A DNA stretch of 64,000 bases from Echinicola marina (GTDB lineage Bacteria > Bacteroidota > Bacteroidia > Cytophagales > Cyclobacteriaceae), in assembly GCF_020463795.1 (NCBI RefSeq), contig NZ_CP080025.1:2291501-2355500 (forward strand), read 5' to 3'. Under the pieces are notes generated by a model that had not been told where the DNA came from, did not search any database, and was given only the letters and a program-made list of their open reading frames with translations. Made by a program: the position numbers and the translations under genes. Shown piece by piece: positions 1 through 8,905 of the stretch; within the stretch, counting starts at the first letter, position 1; the number at the start of each line of letters is the position of its first letter.

Positions 1-1
1 A

Positions 2-649
2 TTTTCAATGGAGGCGGAGAAACTGGCCGAGCCTATGAATTTTACCACTACCAAATGGCTGAAACAAATGGCAGCCCAAAGCAAAGCGGTGGTAACCGGC
101 AGTGTGATCGTTAAGGAAGGCAAGGAGTTTTTTAACCGACTACTTTGGGTTACCCCTGAAGGAGAAGTATTGCATTATGATAAGCGTCATCTGTTCAGAA
201 TGGCCAATGAGGATGATCATTACAGTATGGGAAAGGGTAATCAGGTCTTTGAGTTGAAAGGCTGGAAAATTCTGCCTCAAGTATGTTATGATTTGCGTTT
301 TCCGGTATGGTCCAGAAATATCTCCGATGGTGAGGGGAATATGGATTATGATATGGTGTTTTATATTGCTTCTTGGCCTGCAGCAAGGGAAAGTGCTTGG
401 GATATATTGTTAAAAGCCCGAGCCGTTGAAAACCTTTGTTATTCCATAGGTGTGAACAGGGTCGGTGAAGATGGAAATGGCATTACCTATTCGGGGCATT
501 CCGCAGCCTATGATTTCAAGGGCGGAACATTGGCCTTTTCGGAAAAGGTAGAAGAAGAATTGATCGTGGAGTTGGATGCAGAAAGACTTATGGAGTATAG
601 ACAAAAATTCCCTGCCTGGAAGGATGCCGATCATTTCAAAATGTTGTGA
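2..649 (+). CDS. Omega-amidase / nitrilase-family C-N hydrolase, 5' partial
   Basis: The reading frame is open to the left edge, and the residues before the first Met (F-S) match the family motif T-G-F-S-M, so the start lies outside the window. The family (YafV/Nit2-like omega-amidases) hydrolyses the omega-amide of alpha-ketoglutaramate or alpha-ketosuccinamate. Two of the three catalytic residues are visible: Lys in YDKRHLF (about residue 59 from the first visible Met) and Cys in QVCYDLRFP (about 93). The catalytic Glu would lie in the missing N-terminal part. The C-terminal part (AVENLCYSIGVNRVGEDGNG, then a GHS motif) is typical. About 40 residues are missing compared with the usual 255. 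The product is cytoplasmic. The next gene converges on it, and no terminator hairpin is obvious between them. Substrate is inferred from family only. Confidence 0.88.
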   Translation, partial: FSMEAEKLAEPMNFTTTKWLKQMAAQSKAVVTGSVIVKEGKEFFNRLLWVTPEGEVLHYDKRHLFRMANEDDHYSMGKGNQVFELKGWKILPQVCYDLRFPVWSRNISDGEGNMDYDMVFYIASWPAARESAWDILLKARAVENLCYSIGVNRVGEDGNGITYSGHSAAYDFKGGTLAFSEKVEEELIVELDAERLMEYRQKFPAWKDADHFKML

Positions 650-699
650 AATCAAATAGCAAGGGAAGATTTGATAAACTTATAACATCAATTATCTTT

Positions 700-2823
700 T
701 TATCTGACAATTAGTTTCTTCGTCATTCTTTTCCCTTTGTTACTTATAAAATCCAAGAGATAAAGTCCGCTTGGAAAGGAACTGAGGTCTATGGTTTGTA
801 GGGTGTTGGCTTTTAGGTTAAAACTTTCCATCAAAATTTGTCCCATGGAACTTATTAGCCTAGCTTCTCCTGCTTGACTAGCGATCAATTCAACAGGACC
901 GATTGTGGGGTTGGGATAGATTTTTAATAAAAGCTGTCCTTCTTCTGGAGGATTGGTGTTTGTAGAAATATCCTTTAATAAACGTAGTCCTCCTGCTCTA
1001 TTTCCCAATAATAAATCCACTTTATTCCCAAAAGTTTGGGGAATGGTGCTGATCCAAGTATTCCTGCTGAATCTTGTTTCCTGAATGCTGCCATCAGGTA
1101 TTTTTAGTAATTGTGTATTAAGAGCACTGTTAAGCTGGTTGAAGCCAGGTATGAAAGCCAATACCCCGCTCTGGTCAATGGCGTACAGGTCCAGTTGGCC
1201 ATTGTTATTACTGACCTTTACGATCAAATTCCTACTTGCAGGACTGTCAGCAAAACCCAAATAATTGCTATCCAACAATTCGAATTGGGGAGAGTTCTCA
1301 AATGTGACTTTGTAGCGCTGCAACTCTCCAGTTTGCTTGGCCAGCAACATATAATCCTCACCTTGGTGTTGGTAAAACTCAAAATGATCATTAGGACGAA
1401 GAGTAGTGTTGGGAATGCTGATTTCTTGTAGGTTTTGGACGTTTTGACTGTTTGAATAATATAGTTTTCTTACCAGAAGGAAGTCTTTTATTTCAGTGCC
1501 TGAAATAAAAAGGTGATTATCCTGCTCAGTGTTGGTATATTCCAAATACTGCAAATCATTCAATCCCAATTGCGATAAACCCAGATAATCGGTCTCAATT
1601 AATTTCAGGGTTTCATTTGACAAATCATAAAGGAAGGCTTGTCCTGTCGCCTCACCATTCTTGATCGTATTGGCAGTTAAGATAAGTGCTCCAGAGCTGG
1701 CATTTCCCCTAAAGAAAGGTCTGGTATTTTCTCCTAAATCCAACATGTCCTCCTGCAAAAAGGCTTTGCTGATGGGGGAAAGGTTTTGGTCCAATAAATA
1801 AAGGCTTTGAGAGAAATCAATTCCTGCTGTTAAGGTAGTCTCAGAACTGTTGGTGCTGACCAAAAGCTGATCATCCAAAATTTGGGGAATGTGGAATATG
1901 GGGAATTGAGGAAAGTTTCCTTTTCCGGGCAAATTGGTGCTGAAGCTATTGAAAATGGGATCAGTATTACTGCCTTCATTTTCCAAATAATAAAGCGTAT
2001 TGCATTCATCCTGCCCCATCATCATATCCACGATGCCATCTCCATTGAAATCTTTCAATAAAATGGAATGCCCGCCAGAATGCTCAATGGCGCTATTTTC
2101 ATCGCCAGGGATTTTTCTGGAAATTGGGTCGCCATCACAGGTTTGACCGAAGGCAAAACTACCACATCCACAAAACTCGAAATTCCCCCAGCGTATCTCT
2201 GGCGCAGCGAAGGCATCAATATCGCTGTTTCCTGTTCTTTCAATGCTGGTGTTTTTATAATATTCCAGATAATCTCCAGCAGCATAGTTGAAAATTACAA
2301 TGTCCAAATCCCCATCTCCATCCAAATCTTGGATAGCGGGAATATCAAGGTTGTTGGCTTGGAAATTGGAACCATTTTCGAGTTTCAAATAGGTTTCCGC
2401 TACTTCCCATTCAGGATTGGTTTTGCCGTCTGTTGTGATGTTTTTATATGCTTTGATGCCAAAGGCTGTGCTGGTAAACAGGTCTTTTTTTCCATCCCCG
2501 TCATAATCTGCCAAGACCATGAAGCCACTTATGTCCTTTGGAAAAAAATAAGGCATATAGGGAAGCTCTTTGTACTGTCCATTGGTGTTTTGGAATACCT
2601 TGATTGATCTGGAATTGATATCCCAAATGACCAGTTCCTCTTTCCCATCTCCATTGGTGTCCATGCTTTGAACCTGAGCGGCATTGATTCCTCCTGCAAA
2701 TGGCATGGGTAAAATTTCTCCATTTTGTTGGATGGATATTTCTGAAAATTGATAGGCCTTTTGGGCATAGCTGGAGTAGAACGAAAATATCAAAAAGAAG
2801 GGAAACAGGTATCTCATGTTCAC
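700..2823 (-). CDS. Secreted FG-GAP/VCBS repeat protein with type IX sorting domain
   Basis: This 707-aa protein has a Sec signal peptide (hydrophobic residues 5-17, then SSYAQ) and several calcium-loop repeats of FG-GAP/VCBS type: DTNGDGKEELVIWD near residue 55, DYDGDGKKDLF near 105, DLDGDGDLDIVIF near 165 and DFNGDGIVDMMMG near 258. These repeats form beta-propeller blades in integrin-like and extracellular proteins. The last 75 residues are a type IX secretion C-terminal domain (KIYPNPTIG, then SSMGQ, then LDLSSFPSGLYLL-type strands and a final KKLIVR), so export across the outer membrane is expected. The gene stands alone, convergent with the omega-amidase gene and divergent from murF. 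The ligand is unknown. The domain assignment is from visible motifs and is secure; no function beyond a surface role is claimed. Confidence 0.85.
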   Translation of the reverse strand: MNMRYLFPFFLIFSFYSSYAQKAYQFSEISIQQNGEILPMPFAGGINAAQVQSMDTNGDGKEELVIWDINSRSIKVFQNTNGQYKELPYMPYFFPKDISGFMVLADYDGDGKKDLFTSTAFGIKAYKNITTDGKTNPEWEVAETYLKLENGSNFQANNLDIPAIQDLDGDGDLDIVIFNYAAGDYLEYYKNTSIERTGNSDIDAFAAPEIRWGNFEFCGCGSFAFGQTCDGDPISRKIPGDENSAIEHSGGHSILLKDFNGDGIVDMMMGQDECNTLYYLENEGSNTDPIFNSFSTNLPGKGNFPQFPIFHIPQILDDQLLVSTNSSETTLTAGIDFSQSLYLLDQNLSPISKAFLQEDMLDLGENTRPFFRGNASSGALILTANTIKNGEATGQAFLYDLSNETLKLIETDYLGLSQLGLNDLQYLEYTNTEQDNHLFISGTEIKDFLLVRKLYYSNSQNVQNLQEISIPNTTLRPNDHFEFYQHQGEDYMLLAKQTGELQRYKVTFENSPQFELLDSNYLGFADSPASRNLIVKVSNNNGQLDLYAIDQSGVLAFIPGFNQLNSALNTQLLKIPDGSIQETRFSRNTWISTIPQTFGNKVDLLLGNRAGGLRLLKDISTNTNPPEEGQLLLKIYPNPTIGPVELIASQAGEARLISSMGQILMESFNLKANTLQTIDLSSFPSGLYLLDFISNKGKRMTKKLIVR

Positions 2824-2981
2824 AAAGATGAAGAAACTTTATTTTTCATTTAAAATTAAACGAACAATCTTGCCCAAAGATGTGAGGGAATCATTTATTT
2901 TGAAAGAAAGTTTAGCCGGTATGCTTTAAGACATTTCGGATGGAAACTTTTGAAGAAAAAATAAAAACTGCCAATTCATCT

Positions 2982-4277
2982 ATGTCAGCGATAACAGCAC
3001 TTTACCGAGCATATAATAAATCCACTGGAGTAAGTACAGATACCAGAAAGATAGAGGAAGGAAACCTGTTTTTTGCTTTAAAGGGGCCGAATTTTAATGC
3101 CAATAATTTGGCAGGTAAAGCATTGGAAGCAGGGGCTTCTGCGGTAGTAATTGATGAAAGACAATACAAGGTAGAAGGGGATGAGCGCTATTTTTTGGTG
3201 GATGATGTACTTCAGACGTTGCAACATCTAGCTCATTACCATAGAAAACAACTGGATATTCCATTTCTCGCCATCACAGGATCAAATGGTAAAACCACCA
3301 CCAAAGAATTGGTCAATGCGGTGTTGAGCAAAAAGTATAAAACCTATGCAACTGTAGGGAACTTGAACAATCATATAGGGGTGCCCTTGACTTTATTGGC
3401 CATGGATGAAAATACTGAGCTGGGAATAGTTGAAATGGGCGCCAATAAAATAGGAGATATTGCTGAACTCTGTGAGATAGCAGCGCCGACCCATGGTTTG
3501 ATTACCAATATAGGCCGTGCCCATCTGGAAGGGTTTGGGGGATTTGAGGGAGTTTTAAGAGCAAAGACGGAGCTTTACCAGTATTTGATCGGTCATCAAG
3601 GACAAATTTTTGTAAATAGTCAAAATCCTGTTTTGGCGAATATGATCAAAAGAATGGATCATCCAGTGACCTACCCGGCAAAAGGAGATCATTATCATTG
3701 TGAATTAGTAGAGGCCAATCCTTTTGTAAGATTCAAAACGGATGATGGAAATGAACACCTGACCAAAATGTTGGGAGCGTATAATTTTGAAAATATTGCT
3801 ACCGCTTTGACAGTGGGGACTTATTTCGGTGTAGAAGAGAAAACAGCTCTGGAGGCAGTTTGTGGATATACACCAGGCAATATGCGTTCCCAGTTGATAG
3901 AAAAGAGAAGCAACCTGATTGTGTTGGATGCCTATAATGCCAATCCCAGTAGTATGGAGCAGGCCATTAGGACTTTTGGAAAGATGAGCGGGAAGTCCCA
4001 TAAGATGGTGATTTTGGGCGATATGTATGAACTGGGAGAAAGTGCCGCCGAAGAACATCAAAAGCTAGGGGACTGGGTGAGTGAATATGATATTGAAAAG
4101 GTTTGTTTTACAGGAGAACTAGTGCAGCATGCTCTTACCAAAGCCCCTAGGGCACTTTATTTTCCAGATCCTTTTAGCTTGAGAAATTGGCTGGCAGATT
4201 CCCAACTGGAAGATCATTTGATCCTGATCAAGGGTAGTAGGGGCATGAGGTTGGAAGGTTTAGTGGACTTTATTTAA
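2982..4277 (+). CDS. murF: UDP-N-acetylmuramoyl-tripeptide--D-alanyl-D-alanine ligase MurF
   Basis: MurF adds D-Ala-D-Ala to UDP-MurNAc-tripeptide in the cytoplasm, the last soluble step of peptidoglycan precursor synthesis. Visible features are the N-terminal substrate domain (VSTDTRKIEEGNLFFALKG), the ATP-binding loop TGSNGKTTTKE, the N-N-H-I-G-V-P-L-T motif after it, the EMGANKIGDI segment, and the C-terminal domain with DAYNANPSSM and LGDMYELG. I place the start at the ATG at 2982 because Bacteroidota MurF proteins usually begin only a few residues before the STDTRK segment. An ATG at 2940 would add 14 residues, and neither start has a Shine-Dalgarno sequence. Length (431 aa) is normal. 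It is not in a mur cluster here; neighbours are unrelated. Confidence 0.93.
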   Translation: MSAITALYRAYNKSTGVSTDTRKIEEGNLFFALKGPNFNANNLAGKALEAGASAVVIDERQYKVEGDERYFLVDDVLQTLQHLAHYHRKQLDIPFLAITGSNGKTTTKELVNAVLSKKYKTYATVGNLNNHIGVPLTLLAMDENTELGIVEMGANKIGDIAELCEIAAPTHGLITNIGRAHLEGFGGFEGVLRAKTELYQYLIGHQGQIFVNSQNPVLANMIKRMDHPVTYPAKGDHYHCELVEANPFVRFKTDDGNEHLTKMLGAYNFENIATALTVGTYFGVEEKTALEAVCGYTPGNMRSQLIEKRSNLIVLDAYNANPSSMEQAIRTFGKMSGKSHKMVILGDMYELGESAAEEHQKLGDWVSEYDIEKVCFTGELVQHALTKAPRALYFPDPFSLRNWLADSQLEDHLILIKGSRGMRLEGLVDFI

Positions 4278-4469
4278 AGGAAGGTGTTTCCCATGCTAAT
4301 CAAAAGCTGAGTTTACTTCGCGAATTTCTGGAAGAAGCCTTTTGCTGTGGATAGGATTATAGAGGTGGTAGAAGTGGGTTTCGGAGAGTTTATTGTTGTA
4401 TTGCGATTATTTTTTATTGTTTTTCAATAAATTTAATTAGATTTGCTTTATAACTTCAAACTATTTTCA

Positions 4470-4958
4470 ATGACGGCTTTAAGTTCAAATCTAATAAAAA
4501 GAGGCCCGACCTTATTTTTAAAGGGAACGGTAATTCTCATAGGCATTGCAGCAACGGGTTTATGTGGCGCGCTCATATATCTTTTATTGGTATCTGACGA
4601 TATTGGCGCATTTAAGCCTGTAATTCTCGGGATGATTTTGACAGCCATCCCTTTTTTCTTGGGGCTCTTTCAGGCTTTTCAGCTGTTGAATTATATAGAC
4701 AGTAATATTGCTTTTTCAGATCTATCTGTGAAGGCACTGAAAAAAATAAAGATGTATTCTTTTATGATAAGTGGTTTCTATCTGATGGCTATGCCTTATA
4801 TATATTATATCGCAGAGAGAGATGATGCGCCAGGAGGGATTCTTATGGGAGTGATTTTGGTCATTGCGCCAGCTATTATAGCTGTTTTTGCAGCTACTTT
4901 ACAAGAGCTCCTCAAGAACGCGATTGAGCTTAAATCTGAAAATGATCTAACTGTATAA
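4470..4958 (+). CDS. DUF2975 family membrane protein
   Basis: The protein (162 aa from the ATG at 4470; a TTG at 4443 would add nine residues) has four hydrophobic segments (roughly residues 17-40, 50-72, 95-112 and 122-142) and the pattern of the DUF2975 family. The sequence between helices two and three (NYIDSNIAFSDLSVKALKKI) is the family's most recognisable part. It ends three bases before the start of a small XRE-type regulator, an arrangement found with this family in many Firmicutes and Bacteroidota, so the two are probably one transcript. The biochemical role is unknown. Membrane location is seen directly; a role in regulation or sensing is inferred only from the pairing. Confidence 0.8.
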   Translation: MTALSSNLIKRGPTLFLKGTVILIGIAATGLCGALIYLLLVSDDIGAFKPVILGMILTAIPFFLGLFQAFQLLNYIDSNIAFSDLSVKALKKIKMYSFMISGFYLMAMPYIYYIAERDDAPGGILMGVILVIAPAIIAVFAATLQELLKNAIELKSENDLTV

Positions 4959-4961
4959 GCT

Positions 4962-5174
4962 ATGGCAATAATTGTAAATTTAGATGTCGTAATGGCCAAG
5001 CGAAAAATATCTTTGAATGATTTGTCAGAGAAAGTGGGCGTCACCGTCTCTAATCTTTCCATACTTAAGACAGGAAAGGCCAAAGCCATTAGATTTAGTA
5101 CATTGGAAGCAGTATGTAAAGCTTTGGATTGCCAACCTTGTGATATTTTGGAATATGTGGAGGATAGTCAGTGA
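4962..5174 (+). CDS. Small XRE/Cro-type helix-turn-helix regulator
   Basis: The 70-aa protein is a single helix-turn-helix domain of the YozG-like Cro/CI group: VMAKRKISLNDLSEKVGVTV (helices 1-2), SNLSILKTGKAKAIRFSTLE (recognition helix region) and AVCKALDCQPCDILEY (helices 4-5). It starts three bases after the DUF2975 stop codon, so translational coupling is likely. Such proteins usually bind their own promoter region. No operator could be identified upstream of 4470. Confidence in the fold is high; the target genes are unknown. Confidence 0.85.
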   Translation: MAIIVNLDVVMAKRKISLNDLSEKVGVTVSNLSILKTGKAKAIRFSTLEAVCKALDCQPCDILEYVEDSQ

Positions 5175-5259
5175 TAAAAACGAAGTCTTTTCGGATGTTT
5201 GGGCAATATCAGGGATTGGATTTTATTCTATACAGGTTATAATTCTAAGGATTGTTGCT

Positions 5260-6447
5260 CTATTGTATTGCTATAAACTGAAATTTCTCCCCTTTTTGAT
5301 AGGAGTCCTCTCTTTGAGGCAAAAGCAAGAAGCCGTCAGTTTGGGCAAGGCTGAATAAATCACCAGAGCCATTATGGTTAAGAGGCAGCACTTTTCCGTT
5401 TGTTGGAGATAGGCGCACAGAGATGAATTTTGCTAGGTGAGGGCTGCCAGGTATTTCTTCTCCAAGCTCCTTGATTTCAAAGGCCCAAGCTTTTCCTAAT
5501 GAGGAATGAAGCCATTGCTTGAAATAAAACAAGTGGTTGACATAGGTGGAAACAGGGTTGCCCGGATAAGCAAATATTTTTGTGTTATAGTCCTTGTGAA
5601 CTCCAAACCAGAAAGGCTTTCCGGGCCTTTGTGCAATGCGGTGAAATAGTTTTTGTACACCCAATTCGTTCAGGATTTCCGGAATATGATCAAATTTTCC
5701 CTTGGAAACACCGCCACTCAGTAGTAAAATATCGAAGTCCCTGACCAATTGACCCAGTTTTATCCTTAAAGCGTCCTTGTCGTCAATGATATGGTGCATT
5801 TCTGCCGTGATACCTTCCTGCTTAAGTGATGCCCAAAGTGAGTATACATTGGATTTTCTGATTTGATGAGGGAGAGGGGGTTGGTCTACATCTACCAATT
5901 CATCCCCTGTTGAGATAATGGCCGCTGAAGGTAATTTGGCTACGTTTATCTTTGCCTTTCCTACAGTTGACAAAATACCCAGGTCTGCAACATTTATTTT
6001 CTTGCCCTTTTCGAGGACCTTCTCTCCTTTTTTGGAGTCGCTTGCTTGATAGTGGATAAAACGTTTGCTTACTTTTTCAATATGAACATGGGCTTTTCCA
6101 TCTTTGATTTCTATTTCCTCATAAGGGATAATGGTATCTGCATTAATGGGTAAGATGGCTCCTGTCATGACCTCCAAGCAATGGGATGTATCTGCTAGGG
6201 TCATTTGTGGAGCACCGGCCGCTTGTGTCCCTTGAATGGTATAATTGGTGGATAAAGGTTCATGGAGATCAGGTAAACTGATGGCGATGCCGTCCATCAT
6301 CACCCTGTCAAAAGGAGGCGCATCACGATCCGCGAAGATGTCTTCGGCTAAAAACCTCCCAACAGCTTCAGTCAAGAGAACCTCTTCGATTCCATAAGAT
6401 TGTTTTTGGCTAAGAACTAAGTCAAGGGCTTCCTGGATAGTGATCAT
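5260..6447 (-). CDS. moeA: Molybdopterin molybdenumtransferase MoeA
   Basis: MoeA inserts molybdate into adenylylated molybdopterin. The 395-aa protein shows the family's landmarks: APPFDRVMMDGIAI near residue 43, GAILPINADTIIPYEE near 120, ISTGDELV near 188, the MoCF-domain motif LLLSGGVSKGKFDHIPE near 250, AQRPGKPFWFG near 280 and AYPGNPVSTYV near 300. It is the last of the molybdenum-cofactor genes in the transcription direction and is separated from moeB by 295 bp carrying an inserted palindromic element (6542-6663). It may therefore be read through from the moa operon or have its own promoter; I see no convincing promoter box. No mog/moaB-like gene, which normally adenylylates molybdopterin before MoeA acts, is present in the window. 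Confidence 0.93.
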   Translation of the reverse strand: MITIQEALDLVLSQKQSYGIEEVLLTEAVGRFLAEDIFADRDAPPFDRVMMDGIAISLPDLHEPLSTNYTIQGTQAAGAPQMTLADTSHCLEVMTGAILPINADTIIPYEEIEIKDGKAHVHIEKVSKRFIHYQASDSKKGEKVLEKGKKINVADLGILSTVGKAKINVAKLPSAAIISTGDELVDVDQPPLPHQIRKSNVYSLWASLKQEGITAEMHHIIDDKDALRIKLGQLVRDFDILLLSGGVSKGKFDHIPEILNELGVQKLFHRIAQRPGKPFWFGVHKDYNTKIFAYPGNPVSTYVNHLFYFKQWLHSSLGKAWAFEIKELGEEIPGSPHLAKFISVRLSPTNGKVLPLNHNGSGDLFSLAQTDGFLLLPQREDSYQKGEKFQFIAIQ

Positions 6448-6534
6448 GATTAATATGAAATTCTTTCGAGTTTAATTTTTTCAGAAGGATATTAAATATC
6501 CTTAGTAATATAAAGCCTTAATTACAAATCAAGC

Positions 6535-6541
6535 CTAGCGT
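6535..6541. repeat. Left copy of 7-bp target-site duplication
   Basis: CTAGCGT directly borders the left inverted end of the small element and is repeated at 6664-6670 directly after its right end. The match is exact and seen in the sequence; interpretation as a target duplication follows from its position. Confidence 0.75.
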
Positions 6542-6663
6542 AGGCTGTCTTAAAATTTGTCATGCAGACGATAGGAAGCTTCTCTTCTATCAATTTAATT
6601 CTGCTAATAGAAATGCTTCGTTTGTAAGTATGACATGAACATCGATTTTTTTTAAGACAGCCT
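6542..6663. mobile_element. MITE-like element with 14-bp inverted ends and 7-bp target duplication
   Basis: The left end AGGCTGTCTTAAAA (6542-6555) is the exact reverse complement of the right end (6650-6663). The interior is also loosely palindromic: GTCATGC near 6559 faces GTATGAC near 6627, and GAAGC/GCTTC blocks face each other. The same heptamer, CTAGCGT, abuts both ends (6535-6541 and 6664-6670), as expected for a target-site duplication. No reading frame of useful size lies inside. It separates moeB from moeA. The transposase family that would mobilise it is not identified. Confidence 0.8.
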
Positions 6664-6742
6664 CTAGCGTAATCGTAATAAGAGGATAAATCCCGAGCAG
6701 TAAAATTTTTCTCCCAACTTGCCGCTTCTAACCTCTATCTTC

Positions 6743-7840
6743 TTACTTTACTCCTCCAACTTCTACCTTCGAACTTCTCACTGCATTCATCCCGCCCTGT
6801 ACATTGAAAATATTGGCTGTGGGGAAGAGTTCTTTTAGCATTAGAGCTGCCTGCTGGCTCCTTTTTCCTGATTGACAAATAATGATAAGTTCCTTTACCG
6901 ACCTGAGCTCTTCTGTTTTTTTATTTATTTCCTGAAGGGGGATATTGATAGCCTGTACCAAACGATCCTGGTCAAATTCTGCATTGCTGCGTACATCTAT
7001 CAATCGGAATGATGTTCCGGCATTTATTTTTTCTAATAAATCTTCAGGACTTAATTCATGATAATCCATACTGCTGGCACAAACATCCTGACGATAATCG
7101 TTTTTTAATTTATTAATGGCCTTGTTTTCAGCTTTGCAAGGCACGCCTATTTTCAAATGATTTTGTCCAAGTGTGTCCACGATCATTAGTTTTCCTGATA
7201 GTGGTTCACCGATTCCTGTGATCACCTTAATGGCCTCCAATGCCTGATAAGTGCCAATAAGTCCCGGTAAAATGCCCAAAACCCCATTTTCATCGCAGTT
7301 AGGTATGAGTTGATTGTGGCTAGACTCAGGGAAGAGGCAGCGGTAAGTAGGGCCATCTTGATAATTCAACACAGATACTTGTCCTTCAAAATCGTGAATG
7401 GCGCCATAAATAAATGGCCTGCCTAAAATCACACAGGCATCATTCACAAGGTATCGGGTGCCGAAATTGTCAGATGCATCCAGGACCACATCATAATCAG
7501 CGATGGTGTCCAATGCATTTCCAGGATCAATATATTTTGCAATATTAATGAGTTTGGTTTCAGGATTTTGTTCCTGTAGCCAGGAAATAAGGGTGTCGGT
7601 TTTGGCTTTTCCTATGTCCTTTGGACGAAAAAGGGTTTGTCGGGCAAGATTGCTTTCTTCGATAAGGTCTTGATCCACGATGCCAATAGTGCCTACGCCC
7701 ACACCATTGAGGTACTGGGCTGCAGGTGTGCCCAATCCACCAGCACCGATGATCAGGACTTTTGACTTGGCCAGTTTATCTTGGGCTTCTTTGCCGAAAC
7801 CTTTGAGCTTAATATGTTTTTGATACCTTGAACTAGGCAT
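6743..7840 (-). CDS. moeB: MoeB/ThiF-type adenylyltransferase with C-terminal rhodanese domain
   Basis: The protein activates the C-terminal glycine of MoaD by adenylylation, and the rhodanese domain may supply sulfur. The nucleotide-binding motif IIGAGGLGTPAAQYL lies near residue 30 and the acidic/arginine active-site strip (DQDLIEESNLARQTLF) near 57. The ThiF domain ends around residue 245. The rhodanese domain (about 260-360) carries the active-site Cys in IICQSGKRSQ. Two of the four zinc-binding cysteines of E. coli MoeB are not in the usual C-x2-C pairs here: TYRC replaces CYRC, and a lone VPC stands in place of the second pair. Zinc binding may therefore be reduced or absent. The gene starts five bases after mobA and ends the compact moa operon. 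Confidence 0.88.
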   Translation of the reverse strand: MPSSRYQKHIKLKGFGKEAQDKLAKSKVLIIGAGGLGTPAAQYLNGVGVGTIGIVDQDLIEESNLARQTLFRPKDIGKAKTDTLISWLQEQNPETKLINIAKYIDPGNALDTIADYDVVLDASDNFGTRYLVNDACVILGRPFIYGAIHDFEGQVSVLNYQDGPTYRCLFPESSHNQLIPNCDENGVLGILPGLIGTYQALEAIKVITGIGEPLSGKLMIVDTLGQNHLKIGVPCKAENKAINKLKNDYRQDVCASSMDYHELSPEDLLEKINAGTSFRLIDVRSNAEFDQDRLVQAINIPLQEINKKTEELRSVKELIIICQSGKRSQQAALMLKELFPTANIFNVQGGMNAVRSSKVEVGGVK

Positions 7841-7845
7841 AGGGA

Positions 7846-8439
7846 TTATTGGTCTATTCTGGATTTGGCCAATTCATAGTCTTCTGGATAGTTGGCATTG
7901 AATAGTTCCAGGTCCTTTTCTGGATAGATCAATGCGGTATCACTATTGATTAGGAATTTTCTTGGACAGCTTTTTCCTGATTCCAAGATGAATTTTTCAG
8001 CTTCTTTCAGCCCCTTTGGTTCCCAAATACCTATCAATGGTTCTGGGAGCTGAGATTCATGTGTAGCATAGACCGTGGCCATTTTTTTGGGTTGACGTTG
8101 TTTGATCAAGGATCGTAGTGTACTTTCATGTATGTGGGGCAGGTCTACGGCAACTACCAGCCAGGCTTTGTCAGGATAAGCATGGTGGGCAGAGAGAATG
8201 CCATTAAGAGGGCCTTTGTAGTGGTTTTCGTCAAGTATATAGCTTAACCCCGATTGGGTAATGTTTTCTTGGTCGGCTCTGCAGCTTATATAGGTTTTTG
8301 GACACAATTCTCTTAAAGTATGGTACAAGTAGGTCCGGTGGTTAGTGCGGTAATATTGCAATTCGCCTTTGTCATGGCCCATTCGGCTGCTTTTTCCTCC
8401 TGCCAATACCAGTCCGTAGAGATTATCTGTTGAAATCAT
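7846..8439 (-). CDS. mobA: Molybdenum cofactor guanylyltransferase MobA
   Basis: MobA attaches GMP to molybdopterin, making the bis-MGD form needed by DMSO-reductase-family enzymes such as the NasC protein encoded in this window. The nucleotide-binding signature LVLAGGKSSRMGHDKGELQY opens the protein (residues 11-30), followed by the family pattern GPLNGILSAHHAYP near 80 and VAVDLPHI near 98. Length is 197 aa, normal. It overlaps moaC by 17 bp and is five bases from moeB, so it is firmly inside the operon. Confidence 0.9.
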   Translation of the reverse strand: MISTDNLYGLVLAGGKSSRMGHDKGELQYYRTNHRTYLYHTLRELCPKTYISCRADQENITQSGLSYILDENHYKGPLNGILSAHHAYPDKAWLVVAVDLPHIHESTLRSLIKQRQPKKMATVYATHESQLPEPLIGIWEPKGLKEAEKFILESGKSCPRKFLINSDTALIYPEKDLELFNANYPEDYELAKSRIDQ

Positions 8440-8905
8440 TTTTTCCTCCTTGTTTTGCCATTAATTTGGTTTCACTGATGATAATATCATGGCTGAGGGC
8501 CTTGCACATATCATATATGGTCAAAGCTGCCATGCTGGCTGCTGTCAAGGCTTCCATTTCCACACCTGTCTTGCCTTCGCACTTTACACTTGCTTGGATG
8601 GTCAGCTGATTCTCTTCAGGAGTAATGTCTATATGGATTTTACTCAATGCCAAAGGGTGACAGAGAGGAATCAGGTCGGAAGTTTTCTTGGCTGCCATGG
8701 TGCCCGCAATGATGGCGGTTTGGATAATGCTACCCTTTTTGCCCAAGAAATTATCAGCACTTAAACTATTGAATACATTTTCTGGGAATTTAACGCTGGA
8801 CTGGGCAGTGGCAGTGCGTTGGGTAATGTTTTTGTCAGATACATCTACCATTTTTGCATTGCCTTCTTTGTCCACATGGGACAATTGGGTATTCTTATTT
8901 TTCAT
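8423..8905 (-). CDS. moaC: Cyclic pyranopterin monophosphate synthase MoaC
   Basis: MoaC converts the MoaA product 3',8-cyclo-GTP to cyclic pyranopterin monophosphate in the first stage of cofactor synthesis. The diagnostic motifs are LIPLCHPLALSKI near residue 80 and CEGKTGVEMEALTAASMAAL near 108, which include the catalytic Lys and the Glu/Asp cluster. The N-terminus (LSHVDKEGNAKMVDVSDK) is also typical. The 160-aa length is usual. The start codon overlaps the end of moaA by four bases and the end overlaps mobA, a tightly coupled arrangement. Confidence 0.95.
   Translation of the reverse strand: MKNKNTQLSHVDKEGNAKMVDVSDKNITQRTATAQSSVKFPENVFNSLSADNFLGKKGSIIQTAIIAGTMAAKKTSDLIPLCHPLALSKIHIDITPEENQLTIQASVKCEGKTGVEMEALTAASMAALTIYDMCKALSHDIIISETKLMAKQGGKNDFNR

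Noticed and set aside
2068-2607. 179-codon open frame on the plus strand
   Set aside because: It runs antisense through the FG-GAP repeat region of the type IX-secreted protein; its translation has no family features and the real gene on the other strand is well supported.
4278-4469. Possible gene remnant between murF and the DUF2975 gene
   Set aside because: Short fragments of open frame exist but none resembles a known protein closely enough to call a pseudogene.
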